Of a stretch of DNA of 64,000 nucleotides, positions 19,401-32,053 are shown piece after piece; position 1 is the stretch's first letter; each line of letters starts with the position of its first letter. The notes beneath the pieces were generated by a model that was given only the letters and a program-made list of their open reading frames with translations, was not told the origin of the DNA and ran no database searches. A program made the translations under genes and the position numbers. This DNA comes from Anisus vortex (taxonomy: Eukaryota; Mollusca; Gastropoda; Planorbidae), in the NCBI GenBank assembly GCA_949126835.1, contig OX421497.1, forward strand, positions 25,585,612 to 25,649,611, given 5' to 3'.

Positions 19401-22400
19401 TGGTCTAAATAGGAGGTAGAGAATAGAGAGAGAGATAGGTTTGGTCTAAATAGGAGGTAGAGAAATGAGAGAGAGATAGGTTTGGTCTAAATAGGAGGTA
19501 GAGATATGAGAGAGAGATAGGTTTGGTCTAAATAGGAGGTAGAAAATAGAGAGAGGTACTCATCCTAAATAAGAGGTAGAGAATAGAGAGATGTAGGTTT
19601 GGTCTAAATAGGAGGTAAAGAATAGAGAGAGGTAGGTTTGGTCTAAATAGGAGGTAGAAAATAGAGAGAGATAGGTTTGGTCTAAATAGGAGGTAGAGAA
19701 TAGAGAGAGGTACTCATCCTAAATAGGAGGTAGAGAATAGAGAGAGGTAGGTTTGGTCTAAATAGGAGGTAGAGAATAGAGAGAGGTACTCATCCTAAAT
19801 AGGAGGTAGAGAATAGAGAGATGTAGGTTTGGTCTAAATAGGAGGTAGAGAAATGAGAGAGAGATAGGTTTGGTCTAAATATGAGGTAGAGAATAGAGAG
19901 AGATAGGTTTGGTCTAAATAGGAGGTAGAGAAATGAGAGAGAGATAGGTTTGGTCTAAATAGGAGGTAGAGAAATGAGAGAGAGAGATAGGTTTGGTCTA
20001 AATAGGAGGTAGAAAATAGAGAGAGATAGGTTTGGTCTAAATAGGAGGTAGAGAATAGAGAGAGATATGTTTGGTCTAAATAGGAGGTAGAGAAATGAGA
20101 GAGAGATAGGTTTGGTCTAAATAGGGGGTAGAGAATAGAGAGAGATAGGTTTGGTCTAAATAGGAGGTAGAGAAATGAGAGAGAGATAGGTTTGGTCTAA
20201 ATAGGAGGTAGAAAATAGAGAGAGGTAGGTTTGGTCTAAATAGGAGGTAGAGAATAGAGAGAGGTACTCATACTAAAAAGGAGGTAGAGAATAGAGAGAT
20301 AGGTTTTGTCTAAATAGGAGGTAGTGAATAGAGAGAGAGGTAGGTTTGGTCTAAATAGGAGGTAGAGAATAGAGAGAGGTACTCATCATAAATAGGAGGT
20401 AGAGAATAGAGAGAGGTAGGTTTGGTCTAAATAGGAGGCAGAGAATAGAGAGAGGTACTCATCCTAAATAGGAGGTAGAGAATAGAGAGATAGGTTTGGT
20501 CTAAATAGGAGGTAATGAATAGAGAGAGGTAGGTTTGGTCTAAATAGGAGGTAGAGAATAGAGAGATAGGTTTGGTCTAAATAGGAGGTAGTGAATAGAA
20601 AGAGGTAGGTTTGGTCTAAATAAGAGGTAGAGAATAGAGAGATGTAGGTTTGGTCTAAATAGGAGGTAGTGAATAGAGAGAGGAAGGTTTGGTCTAAATA
20701 GGAGGTAGAGAAATGAGAGAGAGATAGTTTTGGTCTAAATAGGAGGTAGAGAATAGAGAGAGATAGGTTTGGTCTAAATAGGAGGTAGAGAATAGAGAGA
20801 GAAAGGTTTGGTCTAAATAGGAGGTAGTGAATAGAGAGAGGTAGGTTTGGTCTAAATAGGAGGTAGAGAAATGAGAGAGAGATAGTTTTTGTCTAAATAG
20901 GAGGTAGAGAATAGAGAGAGATAGGTTTGGTCTAAATAGGAGGTAGAGAAATGAGAGAGATAGGTTTGGTTTAAATAGGAGGTAGAAAATAGAGAGAGAT
21001 AGGTTTGGTCTAAATAGGAGGTAGAGAATAGAGAGATGTAGGTTTGGTCTAAATAGGAGGTAAAGAATAGAGAGAGGTACTCATCCTAAATAGGAGGTAG
21101 AGAATAGAGAGAGGTACTCATCCTAAATAGGAGGTAGAAAATAGAGAGAGGTACTCATCTCTAAATAGGAGGTAGAGAATAGAGAGATAGGTTTGGTCTA
21201 AATAGGAGGTAGAGAAATGAGAGAGAGATAGGTTTGGTCTAAATAGGAGGTAGAGAAATGAGAGAGAGATAGGTTTGGTCTAAATAGGAGGTAGAAAATA
21301 GAGAGAGGTACTCATCCTAAATAGGAGGTAGAGAATAGAGAGATGTAGGTTTGGTCTAAATAGGAGGTAGTGAATAGAGAGAGGTAGGTTTGGTCTAAAT
21401 AGGAGGTAGAAAATAGAGAGAGATAGGTTTGGTCTAAATAGGAGGTAGAGAATAGAGAGAGGTACTCATCCTAAATAGGAGGTAGAGAATAGAGAGAGGT
21501 ATGTTTGGTCTAAATAGGAGGTAGAGAAATGAGAGAGAGATAGGTTTGGTCTAAATAGGAGGTAGAGAAATAAGAGAGAGATAGGTTTGGTCTAATTAGG
21601 AGGTAGAAAATAGAGAGAGGTACTCATCCTAAATAGGAGGTAGAGAATAGAGAGATGTAGGTTTGGTCTAAATAGGAGGTAGTGAATAGAGAGAGGTAGG
21701 TTTGGTCTAAATAGGAGGTAGAAAATAGAGAGAGATAGGTTTGGTCTAAATAGGAGGTAGAGAATAGAGAGAGTTACTCATCCTAAATAGGAGGTAGAGA
21801 ATAGAGAGAGGTAGGTTTGGTCTAAATAGGAGGTAGAGAATAGAGAGAGGTACTCATACTAAATAGGAGGTAGAGAATAGAGAGATGTAAGTTTGGTCTA
21901 AATAGGAGGTAGAGAAATGAGAGAGAGATAGGTTTGGTCTAAATAGGAGGTAGAAAATAGAGAGAGGTACTCATCCTAAATAGGAGGTAGAGAATAGAGA
22001 GAGGTAGGTTTAGTCTAAATAGGAGGTAGTGAATAGAGAGAGGTAGGTTTGGTCTAAATAGGAGGTAGAAAATAGAGAGAGATAGGTTTGGTCTAAATAG
22101 GAGGTAGAGAATAGAGGGAGATAGTTTTGGTCTAAATAGGAGGTAGAGAAATGAGAGAGAGATAGGTTTGGTCTAAATAGGAGGTAGAAAATAGAGAGAG
22201 ATAGGTTTGGTCTAAATAGGAGGTAGAGAATAGAGAGAGATAGGTTTGGTCTAAATAGGAGGTAGAGAAATGAGAGAGAGATAGGTTTGGTCTAAATAGG
22301 AGGTAGAGAAATGAGAGAGAGATAGGTTTGGTCTAAATAGGAGGTAGAAAATAGAGAGAGGTAGTCATCCTAAATAGGAGGTAGAGAATAGAGAGATGTA

Positions 22401-23099
22401 GGTTTGGTCTAAATAGGAGGTAGTGAATAAAGAGAGGTAGGTTTGGTCTAAATAGGAGGTAGAAAATAGAAAGAGATAGGTTTGGTCTAAATAGGAGGTA
22501 GAAAATAGAGAGAGATAGGTTTGGTCTAAATAGGAGGTAGAGAATAGAGAGATGTAGGTTTGGTCTAAATAGGAGGTAAAGAATAGAGAGAGGTACTCAT
22601 CCTAAATAGGAGGTAGAGAATAGAGAGAGGTACTCATCCTAAATAGGAGGTAGAAAATTGAGAGAGGTACTCATCTCTAAATAGGAGGTAGAGAATAGAG
22701 AGATAGGTTTGGTCTAAATAGGAGGTAGAGAAATGAGAGAGAGATAGGTTTGGTCTAAATAGGAGGTAGAGAAATGAGAGAGAGATAGGTTTGGTCTAAA
22801 TAGGAGGTAGAAAATAGAGAGAGGTACTCATCCTAAATAGGAGGTAGAGAATAGAGAGATGTAGGTTTGGTCTAAATAGGAGGTAGTGAATAGAGAGAGG
22901 TAGGTTTGGTCTAAATAGGAGGTAGAAAATAGAGAGAGATAGGTTTGGTCTAAATAGGAGGTAGAGAATAGAGAGAGGTACTCATCCTAAATAGGAGGTA
23001 GAGAATAGAGAGAGGTAGGTTTGGTCTAAATAGGAGGTAGAGAAATGAGAGAGAGATAGGTTTGGTCTAAATAGGAGGTAGAGAAATAAGAGAGAGATA

Positions 23100-26000
23100 G
23101 GTTTGGTCTAAATAGGAGGTAGAAAATAGAGAGAGGTACTCATCCTAAATAGGAGGTAGAGAATAGAGAGATGTAGGTTTGGTCTAAATAGGAGGTAGTG
23201 AATAGAGAGAGGTAGGTTTGGTCTAAATAGGAGGTAGAAAATAGAGAGAGGTAGGTTTGGTCTAAATAGGAGGTAGAGAATAGAGAGAGGTACTCATCCT
23301 AAATAGGAGGTAGAGAATAGGGAGAGGTAGGTTTGGTCTAAATAGGAGGTAGAGAATAGAGAGAGGTACTCATTCTAAATAGGAGGTAGAGAATAGAGAG
23401 ATGTAGGTTTAGTCTAAATAGGAGGTAGAGAAATGAGAGAGAGATAGGTTTGGTCTAAATAGGAGGTAGAAAATAGAGAGAGGTACTCATCCTAAATAGG
23501 AGGTAGAGAATAGAGAGAGGTAGGTTTAGTCTAAATAGGAGGTAGTGAATAGAGAGAGGTAGGTTTGGTCTAAATAGGAGGTAGAAAATAGAGAGAGATA
23601 GGTTTGGTCTAAATAGGAGGTAGAGAATAGAGAGAGATAGTTTTGGTCTAAATAGGAGGTAGAGAAATGAGAGAGAGATAGGTTTGGTCTAAATAGGAGG
23701 TAGAAAATAGAGAGAGATAGGTTTGGTCTAAATAGGAGGTAGAGAATAGAGAGAGATAGGTTTGGTCTAAATAGGAGGTAGAGAAATGAGAGAGAGATAG
23801 GTTTGGTCTAAATAGGAGGTAGAGAAATGAGAGAGAGATAGGTTTGGTCTAAATAGGAGGTAGAAAATAGAGAGAGGTACTCATCCTAAATAGGAGGTAG
23901 AGAATAGAGAGATGTAGGTTTGGTCTAAATAGGAGGTAGTGAATAAAGAGAGGTAGGTTTGGTCTAAATAGGAGGTAGAAAATAGAGAGAGATAGGTTTG
24001 GTCTAAATAGGAGGTAAAGAATAGAGAGAGGTACTCATCCTAAATAGGAGGTAGAGAATAGAGAGAGGTAGGTTTGGTCTAAATAGGAGGTAGAGAATAG
24101 AGAGAGGTACTCATCCTAAATAGGAGGTAGAGAATAGAGAGATGTAGGTTTGGTCTAAATAGGAGGTAGAGAAATGAGAGAGAGATAGGTTTGGTCTAAA
24201 TAGGAGGTAGAAAATAGAGAGAGATACTCATCCTAAATAGGAGGTAGAGAATAGAGAGAGGTAGGTTTGGTCTAAATAGGAGGTAGAGAAATGAGAGAGA
24301 GATAGGTTTGGTCTAAATAGGAGGTAGAGAATAGAGAGAGATAGGTTTGGTCTAAATAGGAGATAGAGAAATGAGAGAGAGATAGGTTTGGTCTAAATAG
24401 GAGGTAGAGAAATGAGAGAGAGATAGGTTTGGTCTAAATAGGAGGTAGAAAATAGAGAGAGGTACTCATCCTAAATAGGAGGTAGAGAATAGAGAGATGT
24501 AGGTTTGGTCTAAATAGGAGGTAGTGAATAAAGAGAGGTAGGTTTGGTCTAAATAGGAGGTAGAAAATAGAGAGAGATAGGTTTGGTCTAAATAGGAGGT
24601 AGAAAATAGAGAGAGATAGGTTTGGTCTAAATAGGAGGTAGAGAATAGAGAGATGTAGGTTTGGTCTAAATAGGAGGTAAAGAATAGAGAGAGGTACTCA
24701 TCCTAAATAGGAGGTAGAGAATAGAGAGAGGTACTCATCCTAAATAGGAGGTAGAAAATAGAGAGAGGTACTCATCTCTAAATAGGAGGTAGAGAATAGA
24801 GAGATAGGTTTGGTCTAAATAGGAGGTAGAGAAATGAGAGAGAGATAGGTTTGGTCTAAATAGGAGGTAGAGAAATGAGAGAGAGATAGGTTTGGTCTAA
24901 ATAGGAGGTAGAAATTAGAGAGAGGTACTCATCCTAAATAGGAGGTAGAGAATAGAGAGATGTAGGTTTGGTCTAAATAGGAGGTAGTGAATAGAGAGAG
25001 GTAGGTTTGGTCTAAATAGGAGGTAGAAAATAGAGAGAGATAGGTTTGGTCTAAATAGGAGGTAGAGAATAGAGAGAGGTACTCATCCTAAATAGGAGGT
25101 AGAGAATAGAGAGAGGTAGGTTTGGTCTAAATAGGAGGTAGAGAAATGAGAGAGAGATAGGTTTGGTCTAAATAGGAGGAAGAGAAATAAGAGAGAGATA
25201 GGTTTGGTCTAAATAGGAGGTAGAAAATAGAGAGAGGTACTCATCCTAAATAGGAGGTAGAGAATAGAGAGATGTAGGTTTGGTCTAAATAGGAGGTAGT
25301 GAATAGATAGAGGTAGGTTTGGTCTAAATAGGAGGTAGAAAATAGAGAGAGATAGGTTTGGTCTAAATAGGAGGTAGAAAATAGAGAGAGGTACTCATCC
25401 TAAATAGGAGGTAGAGAATAGAGAGAGGTAGGTTTAGTCTAAATAGGAGGTAGTGAATAGAGAGAGGTAGGTTTGGTCTAAATAGGAGGTAGAAAATAGA
25501 GAGAGATAGGTTTGGTCTAAATAGGAGGTAGAGAATAGAGAGAGATAGTTTTGGTCTAAATAGGAGGTAGAGAAATGAGAGAGAGATAGGTTTGGTCTAA
25601 ATAGGAGGTAGAAAATAGAGAGAGATAGGTTTGGTCTAAATAGGAGGTAGAGAATAGAGAGAGATAGGTTTGGTCTAAATAGGAGGTAGAGAAATGAGAG
25701 AGAGATAGGTTTGGTCTAAATAGGAGGTAGAGAAATGAGAGAGAGATAGGTTTGGTCTAAATAGGAGGTAGAAAATAGAGAGAGGTACTCATCCTAAATA
25801 GGAGGTAGAGAATAGAGAGATGTAGGTTTGGTCTAAATAGGAGGTAGTGAATAAAGAGAGGTAGGTTTGGTCTAAATAGGAGGTAGAAAATAGAGAGAGA
25901 TAGGTTTGGTCTAAATAGGAGGTAGAGAATAGAGAGAGGTACTCATCCTAAATAGGAGGTAGAGAATAGAGAGAGGTAGGTTTGGTCTAAATAGGAGGTA

Positions 26001-29000
26001 GAGAAATGAGAGAGAGATAGGTTTGGTCTAAATAGGAGGTAGAGAATAGAGAGAGATAGGTTTGGTCTAAATAGGTGATAGAGAAATGAGAGAGAGATAG
26101 GTTTGGTCTAAATAGGAAGTAGAAAATAGAGAGAGGTACTCATCCTAAATAGGAGGTAGAGAATAGAGAGATGTAGGTTTGGTCTAAATAGGAGGTAGTG
26201 AATAAAGAGAGGTAGGTTTGGTCTAAATAGGAGGTAGAAAATAGAGAGAGATAGGTTTGGTCTAAATAAGAGGTAGAAAATAGAGAGAGATAGGTTTGGT
26301 CTAAATAGGAGGTAGAGAATAGAGAGATGTAGGTTTGGTCTAAATAGGAGGTAAAGAATAGAGAGAGGTACTCATCCTAAATAGGAGGTAGAGAATAGAG
26401 AGAGGTACTCATCCTAAATAGGAGGTAGAAAATAGAGAGAGGTACTCATCTCTAAATAGGAGGTAGAGAATAGAGAGATAGGTTTGGTCTAAATAGGAGG
26501 TAGAGAAATGAGAGAGAGATAGGTTTGGTCTAAATAGGAGTTAGAGAAATGAGAGAGAGATAGGTTTGGTCTAAATAGGAGGTAGAAAATAGAGAGAGGT
26601 ACTCATCCTAAATAGGAGGTAGAGAATAGAGAGATGTAGGTTTGGTCTAAATAGGAGGTAGTGAATAGAGAGAGGTAGGTTTGGTCTAAATAGGAGGTAG
26701 AAAATAGAGAGAGATAGGTTTGGTCTAAATAGGAGGTAGAGAATAGAGAGAGGTACTCATCCTAAATAGGAGGTAGAGAATAGAGAGAGGTAGGTTTGGT
26801 CTAAATAGGAGGTAGAGAAATGAGAGAGAGATAGGTTTGGTCTAAATAGGAGGTAGAGAAATAAGAGAGAGATAGGTTTGGTCTAAATAGGAGGTAGAAA
26901 ATAGAGAGAGGTACTCATCCTAAATAGGAGGTAGAGAATAGAGAGATGTAGGTTTGGTCTAAATAGGAGGTAGTGAATAGAGAGAGGTAGGTTTGGTCTA
27001 AATAGGAGGTAGAAAATAGAGAGAGATAGGTTTGGTCTAAATAGGAGGTAGAAAATAGAGAGAGGTACTCATCCTAAATAGGAGGTAGAGAATAGAGAGA
27101 GGTAGGTTTAGTCTAAATAGGAGGTAGTGAATAGAGAGAGGTAGGTTTGGTCTAAATAGGAGGTAGAAAATAGAGAGAGATAGGTTTGGTCTAAATAGGA
27201 GGTAGAGAATAGAGAGAGATAGTTTTAGTCTAAATAGGAGGTAGAGAAATGAGAGAGAGATAGGTTTGGTCTAAATAGGAGGTAGAAAATAGAGAGAGAT
27301 AGGCTTGGTCTAAATAGGAGGTAGAGAATAGAGAGAGATAGGTTTGGTCTAAATAGGAGGTAGAGAAATGAGAGAGAGATAGGTTTGGTCTAAATAGGAG
27401 GTAGAGAAATGAGAGAGAGATAGGTTTGGTCTAAATAGGAGGTAGAAAATAGAGAGAGGTACTCATCCTAAATAGGAGGTAGAGAATAGAGAGATGTAGG
27501 TTTGGTCTAAATAGGAGGTAGTGAATAAAGAGAGGTAGGTTTGGTCTAAATAGGAGGTAGAAAATAGAGAGAGATAGGTTTGGTCTAAATAGGAGGTAGA
27601 AAATAGAGAGAGGTACTCATCCTAAATAGGAGGTAGAGAATAGAGAGATGTAGGTTTGGTCTAAATAGGAGGTAGTGAATAGAGAGAGGTAGGTTTGGTC
27701 TAAATAGGAGGTAGAAAATAGAGAGAGGTAGGTTTGGTCTAAATAGGAGGTAGAGAATAGAGAGAGGTACTCATCCTAAATAGGAGGTAGAGAATAGGGA
27801 GAGGTAGGTTTGGTCTAAATAGGAGGTAGAGAATAGAGCGAGGTACTCATTCTAAATAGGAGGTAGAGAATAGAGAGATGTAGGTTTAGTCTAAATAGGA
27901 GGTAGAGAAATGAGAGAGAGATAGGTTTGGTCTAAATAGGAGGTAGAAAATAGAGAGAGGTACTCATCCTAAATAGGAGGTAGAGAATAGAGAGAGGTAG
28001 GTTTAGTCTAAATAGGAGGTAGTGAATAGAGAGAGGTAGGTTTGGTCTAAATAGGAGGTAGAAAATAGAGAGAGATAGGTTTGGTCTAAATAGGAGGTAG
28101 AGAATAGAGAGAGATAGTTTTGGTCTAAATAGGAGGTAGAGAAATGAGAGAGAGATAGGTTTGGTCTAAATAGGAGGTAGAAAATAGAGAGAGATAGGTT
28201 TGGTCTAAATAGGAGGTAGAGAATAGAGAGAGATAGGTTTGGTCTAAATAGGAGGTAGAGAAATGAGAGAGAGATAGGTTTGGTCTAAATAGGAGGTAGA
28301 GAAATGAGAGAGAGATAGGTTTGGTCTAAATAGGAGGTAGAAAATAGAGAGAGGTACTCATCCTAAATAGGAGGTAGAGAATAGAGAGATGTAGGTTTGG
28401 TCTAAATAGGAGGTAGTGAATAAAGAGAGGTAGGTTTGGTCTAAATAGGAGGTAGAAAATAGAGAGAGATAGGTTTGGTCTAAATAGGAGGTAAAGAATA
28501 GAGAGAGGTACTCATCCTAAATAGGAGGTAGAGAATAGAGAGAGGTAGGTTTGGTCTAAATAGGAGGTAGAGAATAGAGAGAGGTACTCATCCTAAATAG
28601 GAGGTAGAGAATAGAGAGATGTAGGTTTGGTCTAAATAGGAGGTAGAGAAATGAGAGAGAGATAGGTTTGGTCTAAATAGGAGGTAGAAAATAGAGAGAG
28701 ATACTCATCCTAAATAGGAGGTAGAGAATAGAGAGAGGTAGGTTTGGTCTAAATAGGAGGTAGAGAAATGAGAGAGAGATAGGTTTGGTCTAAATAGGAG
28801 GTAGAGAATAGAGAGAGATAGGTTTGGTCTAAATAGGAGATAGAGAAATGAGAGAGAGATAGGTTTGGTCTAAATAGGAGGTAGAGAAATGAGAGAGAGA
28901 TAGGTTTGGTCTAAATAGGAGGTAGAAAATAGAGAGAGGTACTCATCCTAAATAGGAGGTAGAGAATAGAGAGATGTAGGTTTGGTCTAAATAGGAGGTA

Positions 29001-32000
29001 GTGAATAAAGAGAGGTAGGTTTGGTCTAAATAGGAGGTAGAAAATAGAGAGAGATAGGTTTGGTCTAAATAGGAGGTAGAAAATAGAGAGAGATAGGTTT
29101 GGTCTAAATAGGAGGTAGAGAATAGAGAGATGTAGGTTTGGTCTAAATAGGAGGTAAAGAATAGAGAGAGGTACTCATCCTAAATAGGAGGTAGAGAATA
29201 GAGAGAGGTACTCATCCTAAATAGGAGGTAGAAAATAGAGAGAGGTACTCATCTCTAAATAGGAGGTAGAGAATAGAGAGATAGGTTTGGTCTAAATAGG
29301 AGGTAGAGAAATGAGAGAGAGATAGGTTTGGTCTAAATAGGAGGTAGAGAAATGAGAGAGAGATAGGTTTGGTCTAAATAGGAGGTAGAAATTAGAGAGA
29401 GGTACTCATCCTAAATAGGAGGTAGAGAATAGAGAGATGTAGGTTTGGTCTAAATAGGAGGTAGTGAATAGAGAGAGGTAGGTTTGGTCTAAATAGGAGG
29501 TAGAAAATAGAGAGAGATAGGTTTGGTCTAAATAGGAGGTAGAGAATAGAGAGAGGTACTCATCCTAAATAGGAGGTAGAGAATAGAGAGAGGTAGGTTT
29601 GGTCTAAATAGGAGGTAGAGAAATGAGAGAGAGATAGGTTTGGTCTAAATAGGAGGAAGAGAAATAAGAGAGAGATAGGTTTGGTCTAAATAGGAGGTAG
29701 AAAATAGAGAGAGGTACTCATCCTAAATAGGAGGTAGAGAATAGAGAGATGTAGGTTTGGTCTAAATAGGAGGTAGTGAATAGATAGAGGTAGGTTTGGT
29801 CTAAATAGGAGGTAGAAAATAGAGAGAGATAGGTTTGGTCTAAATAGGAGGTAGAAAATAGAGAGAGGTACTCATCCTAAATAGGAGGTAGAGAATAGAG
29901 AGAGGTAGGTTTAGTCTAAATAGGAGGTAGTGAATAGAGAGAGGTAGGTTTGGTCTAAATAGGAGGTAGAAAATAGAGAGAGATAGGTTTGGTCTAAATA
30001 GGAGGTAGAGAATAGAGAGAGATAGTTTTGGTCTAAATAGGAGGTAGAGAAATGAGAGAGAGATAGGTTTGGTCTAAATAGGAGGTAGAAAATAGAGAGA
30101 GATAGGTTTGGTCTAAATAGGAGGTAGAGAATAGAGAGAGATAGGTTTGGTCTAAATAGGAGGTAGAGAAATGAGAGAGAGATAGGTTTGGTCTAAATAG
30201 GAGGTAGAGAAATGAGAGAGAGATAGGTTTGGTCTAAATAGGAGGTAGAAAATAGAGAGAGGTACTCATCCTAAATAGGAGGTAGAGAATAGAGAGATGT
30301 AGGTTTGGTCTAAATAGGAGGTAGTGAATAAAGAGAGGTAGGTTTGGTCTAAATAGGAGGTAGAAAATAGAGAGAGATAGGTTTGGTCTAAATAGGAGGT
30401 AGAGAATAGAGAGAGGTACTCATCCTAAATAGGAGGTAGAGAATAGAGAGAGGTAGGTTTGGTCTAAATAGGAGGTAGAGAAATGAGAGAGAGATAGGTT
30501 TGGTCTAAATAGGAGGTAGAGAATAGAGAGAGATAGGTTTGGTCTAAATAGGTGATAGAGAAATGAGAGAGAGATAGGTTTGGTCTAAATAGGAAGTAGA
30601 AAATAGAGAGAGGTACTCATCCTAAATAGGAGGTAGAGAATAGAGAGATGTAGGTTTGGTCTAAATAGGAGGTAGTGAATAAAGAGAGGTAGGTTTGGTC
30701 TAAATAGGAGGTAGAAAATAGAGAGAGATAGGTTTGGTCTAAATAAGAGGTAGAAAATAGAGAGAGATAGGTTTGGTCTAAATAGGAGGTAGAGAATAGA
30801 GAGATGTAGGTTTGGTCTAAATAGGAGGTAAAGAATAGAGAGAGGTACTCATCCTAAATAGGAGGTAGAGAATAGAGAGAGGTACTCATCCTAAATAGGA
30901 GGTAGAAAATAGAGAGAGGTACTCATCTCTAAATAGGAGGTAGAGAATAGAGAGATAGGTTTGGTCTAAATAGGAGGTAGAGAAATGAGAGAGAGATAGG
31001 TTTGGTCTAAATAGGAGTTAGAGAAATGAGAGAGAGATAGGTTTGGTCTAAATAGGAGGTAGAAAATAGAGAGAGGTACTCATCCTAAATAGGAGGTAGA
31101 GAATAGAGAGATGTAGGTTTGGTCTAAATAGGAGGTAGTGAATAGAGAGAGGTAGGTTTGGTCTAAATAGGAGGTAGAAAATAGAGAGAGATAGGTTTGG
31201 TCTAAATAGGAGGTAGAGAATAGAGAGAGGTACTCATCCTAAATAGGAGGTAGAGAATAGAGAGAGGTAGGTTTGGTCTAAATAGGAGGTAGAGAAATGA
31301 GAGAGAGATAGGTTTGGTCTAAATAGGAGGTAGAGAAATAAGAGAGAGATAGGTTTGGTCTAAATAGGAGGTAGAAAATAGAGAGAGGTACTCATCCTAA
31401 ATAGGAGGTAGAGAATAGAGAGATGTAGGTTTGGTCTAAATAGGAGGTAGTGAATAGAGAGAGGTAGGTTTGGTCTAAATAGGAGGTAGAAAATAGAGAG
31501 AGATAGGTTTGGTCTAAATAGGAGGTAGAAAATAGAGAGAGGTACTCATCCTAAATAGGAGGTAGAGAATAGAGAGAGGTAGGTTTAGTCTAAATAGGAG
31601 GTAGTGAATAGAGAGAGGTAGGTTTGGTCTAAATAGGAGGTAGAAAATAGAGAGAGATAGGTTTGGTCTAAATAGGAGGTAGAGAATAGAGAGAGATAGT
31701 TTTAGTCTAAATAGGAGGTAGAGAAATGAGAGAGAGATAGGTTTGGTCTAAATAGGAGGTAGAAAATAGAGAGAGATAGGCTTGGTCTAAATAGGAGGTA
31801 GAGAATAGAGAGAGATAGGTTTGGTCTAAATAGGAGGTAGAGAAATGAGAGAGAGATAGGTTTGGTCTAAATAGGAGGTAGAGAAATGAGAGAGAGATAG
31901 GTTTGGTCTAAATAGGAGGTAGAAAATAGAGAGAGGTACTCATCCTAAATAGGAGGTAGAGAATAGAGAGATGTAGGTTTGGTCTAAATAGGAGGTAGTG

Positions 32001-32053
32001 AATAAAGAGAGGTAGGTTTGGTCTAAATAGGAGGTAGAAAATAGAGAGAGATA
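23100..32053 (+). repeat. Tandem higher-order duplication, offset 4477 bp, inside the array
   Basis: Rare variants recur at exactly 4477 bp: CTCATTCTAAAT (23371-type marker and 27848), GAAATTAG (24911, 29388), CTCATCTCT (24771/29248 and 26445/30922), GGTGATAGAG (26074, 30551) and GGCTTGG (27302, 31779). Homology starts near 23100, so the two copies (23100-27576 and 27577-32053) abut. Confidence 0.85.
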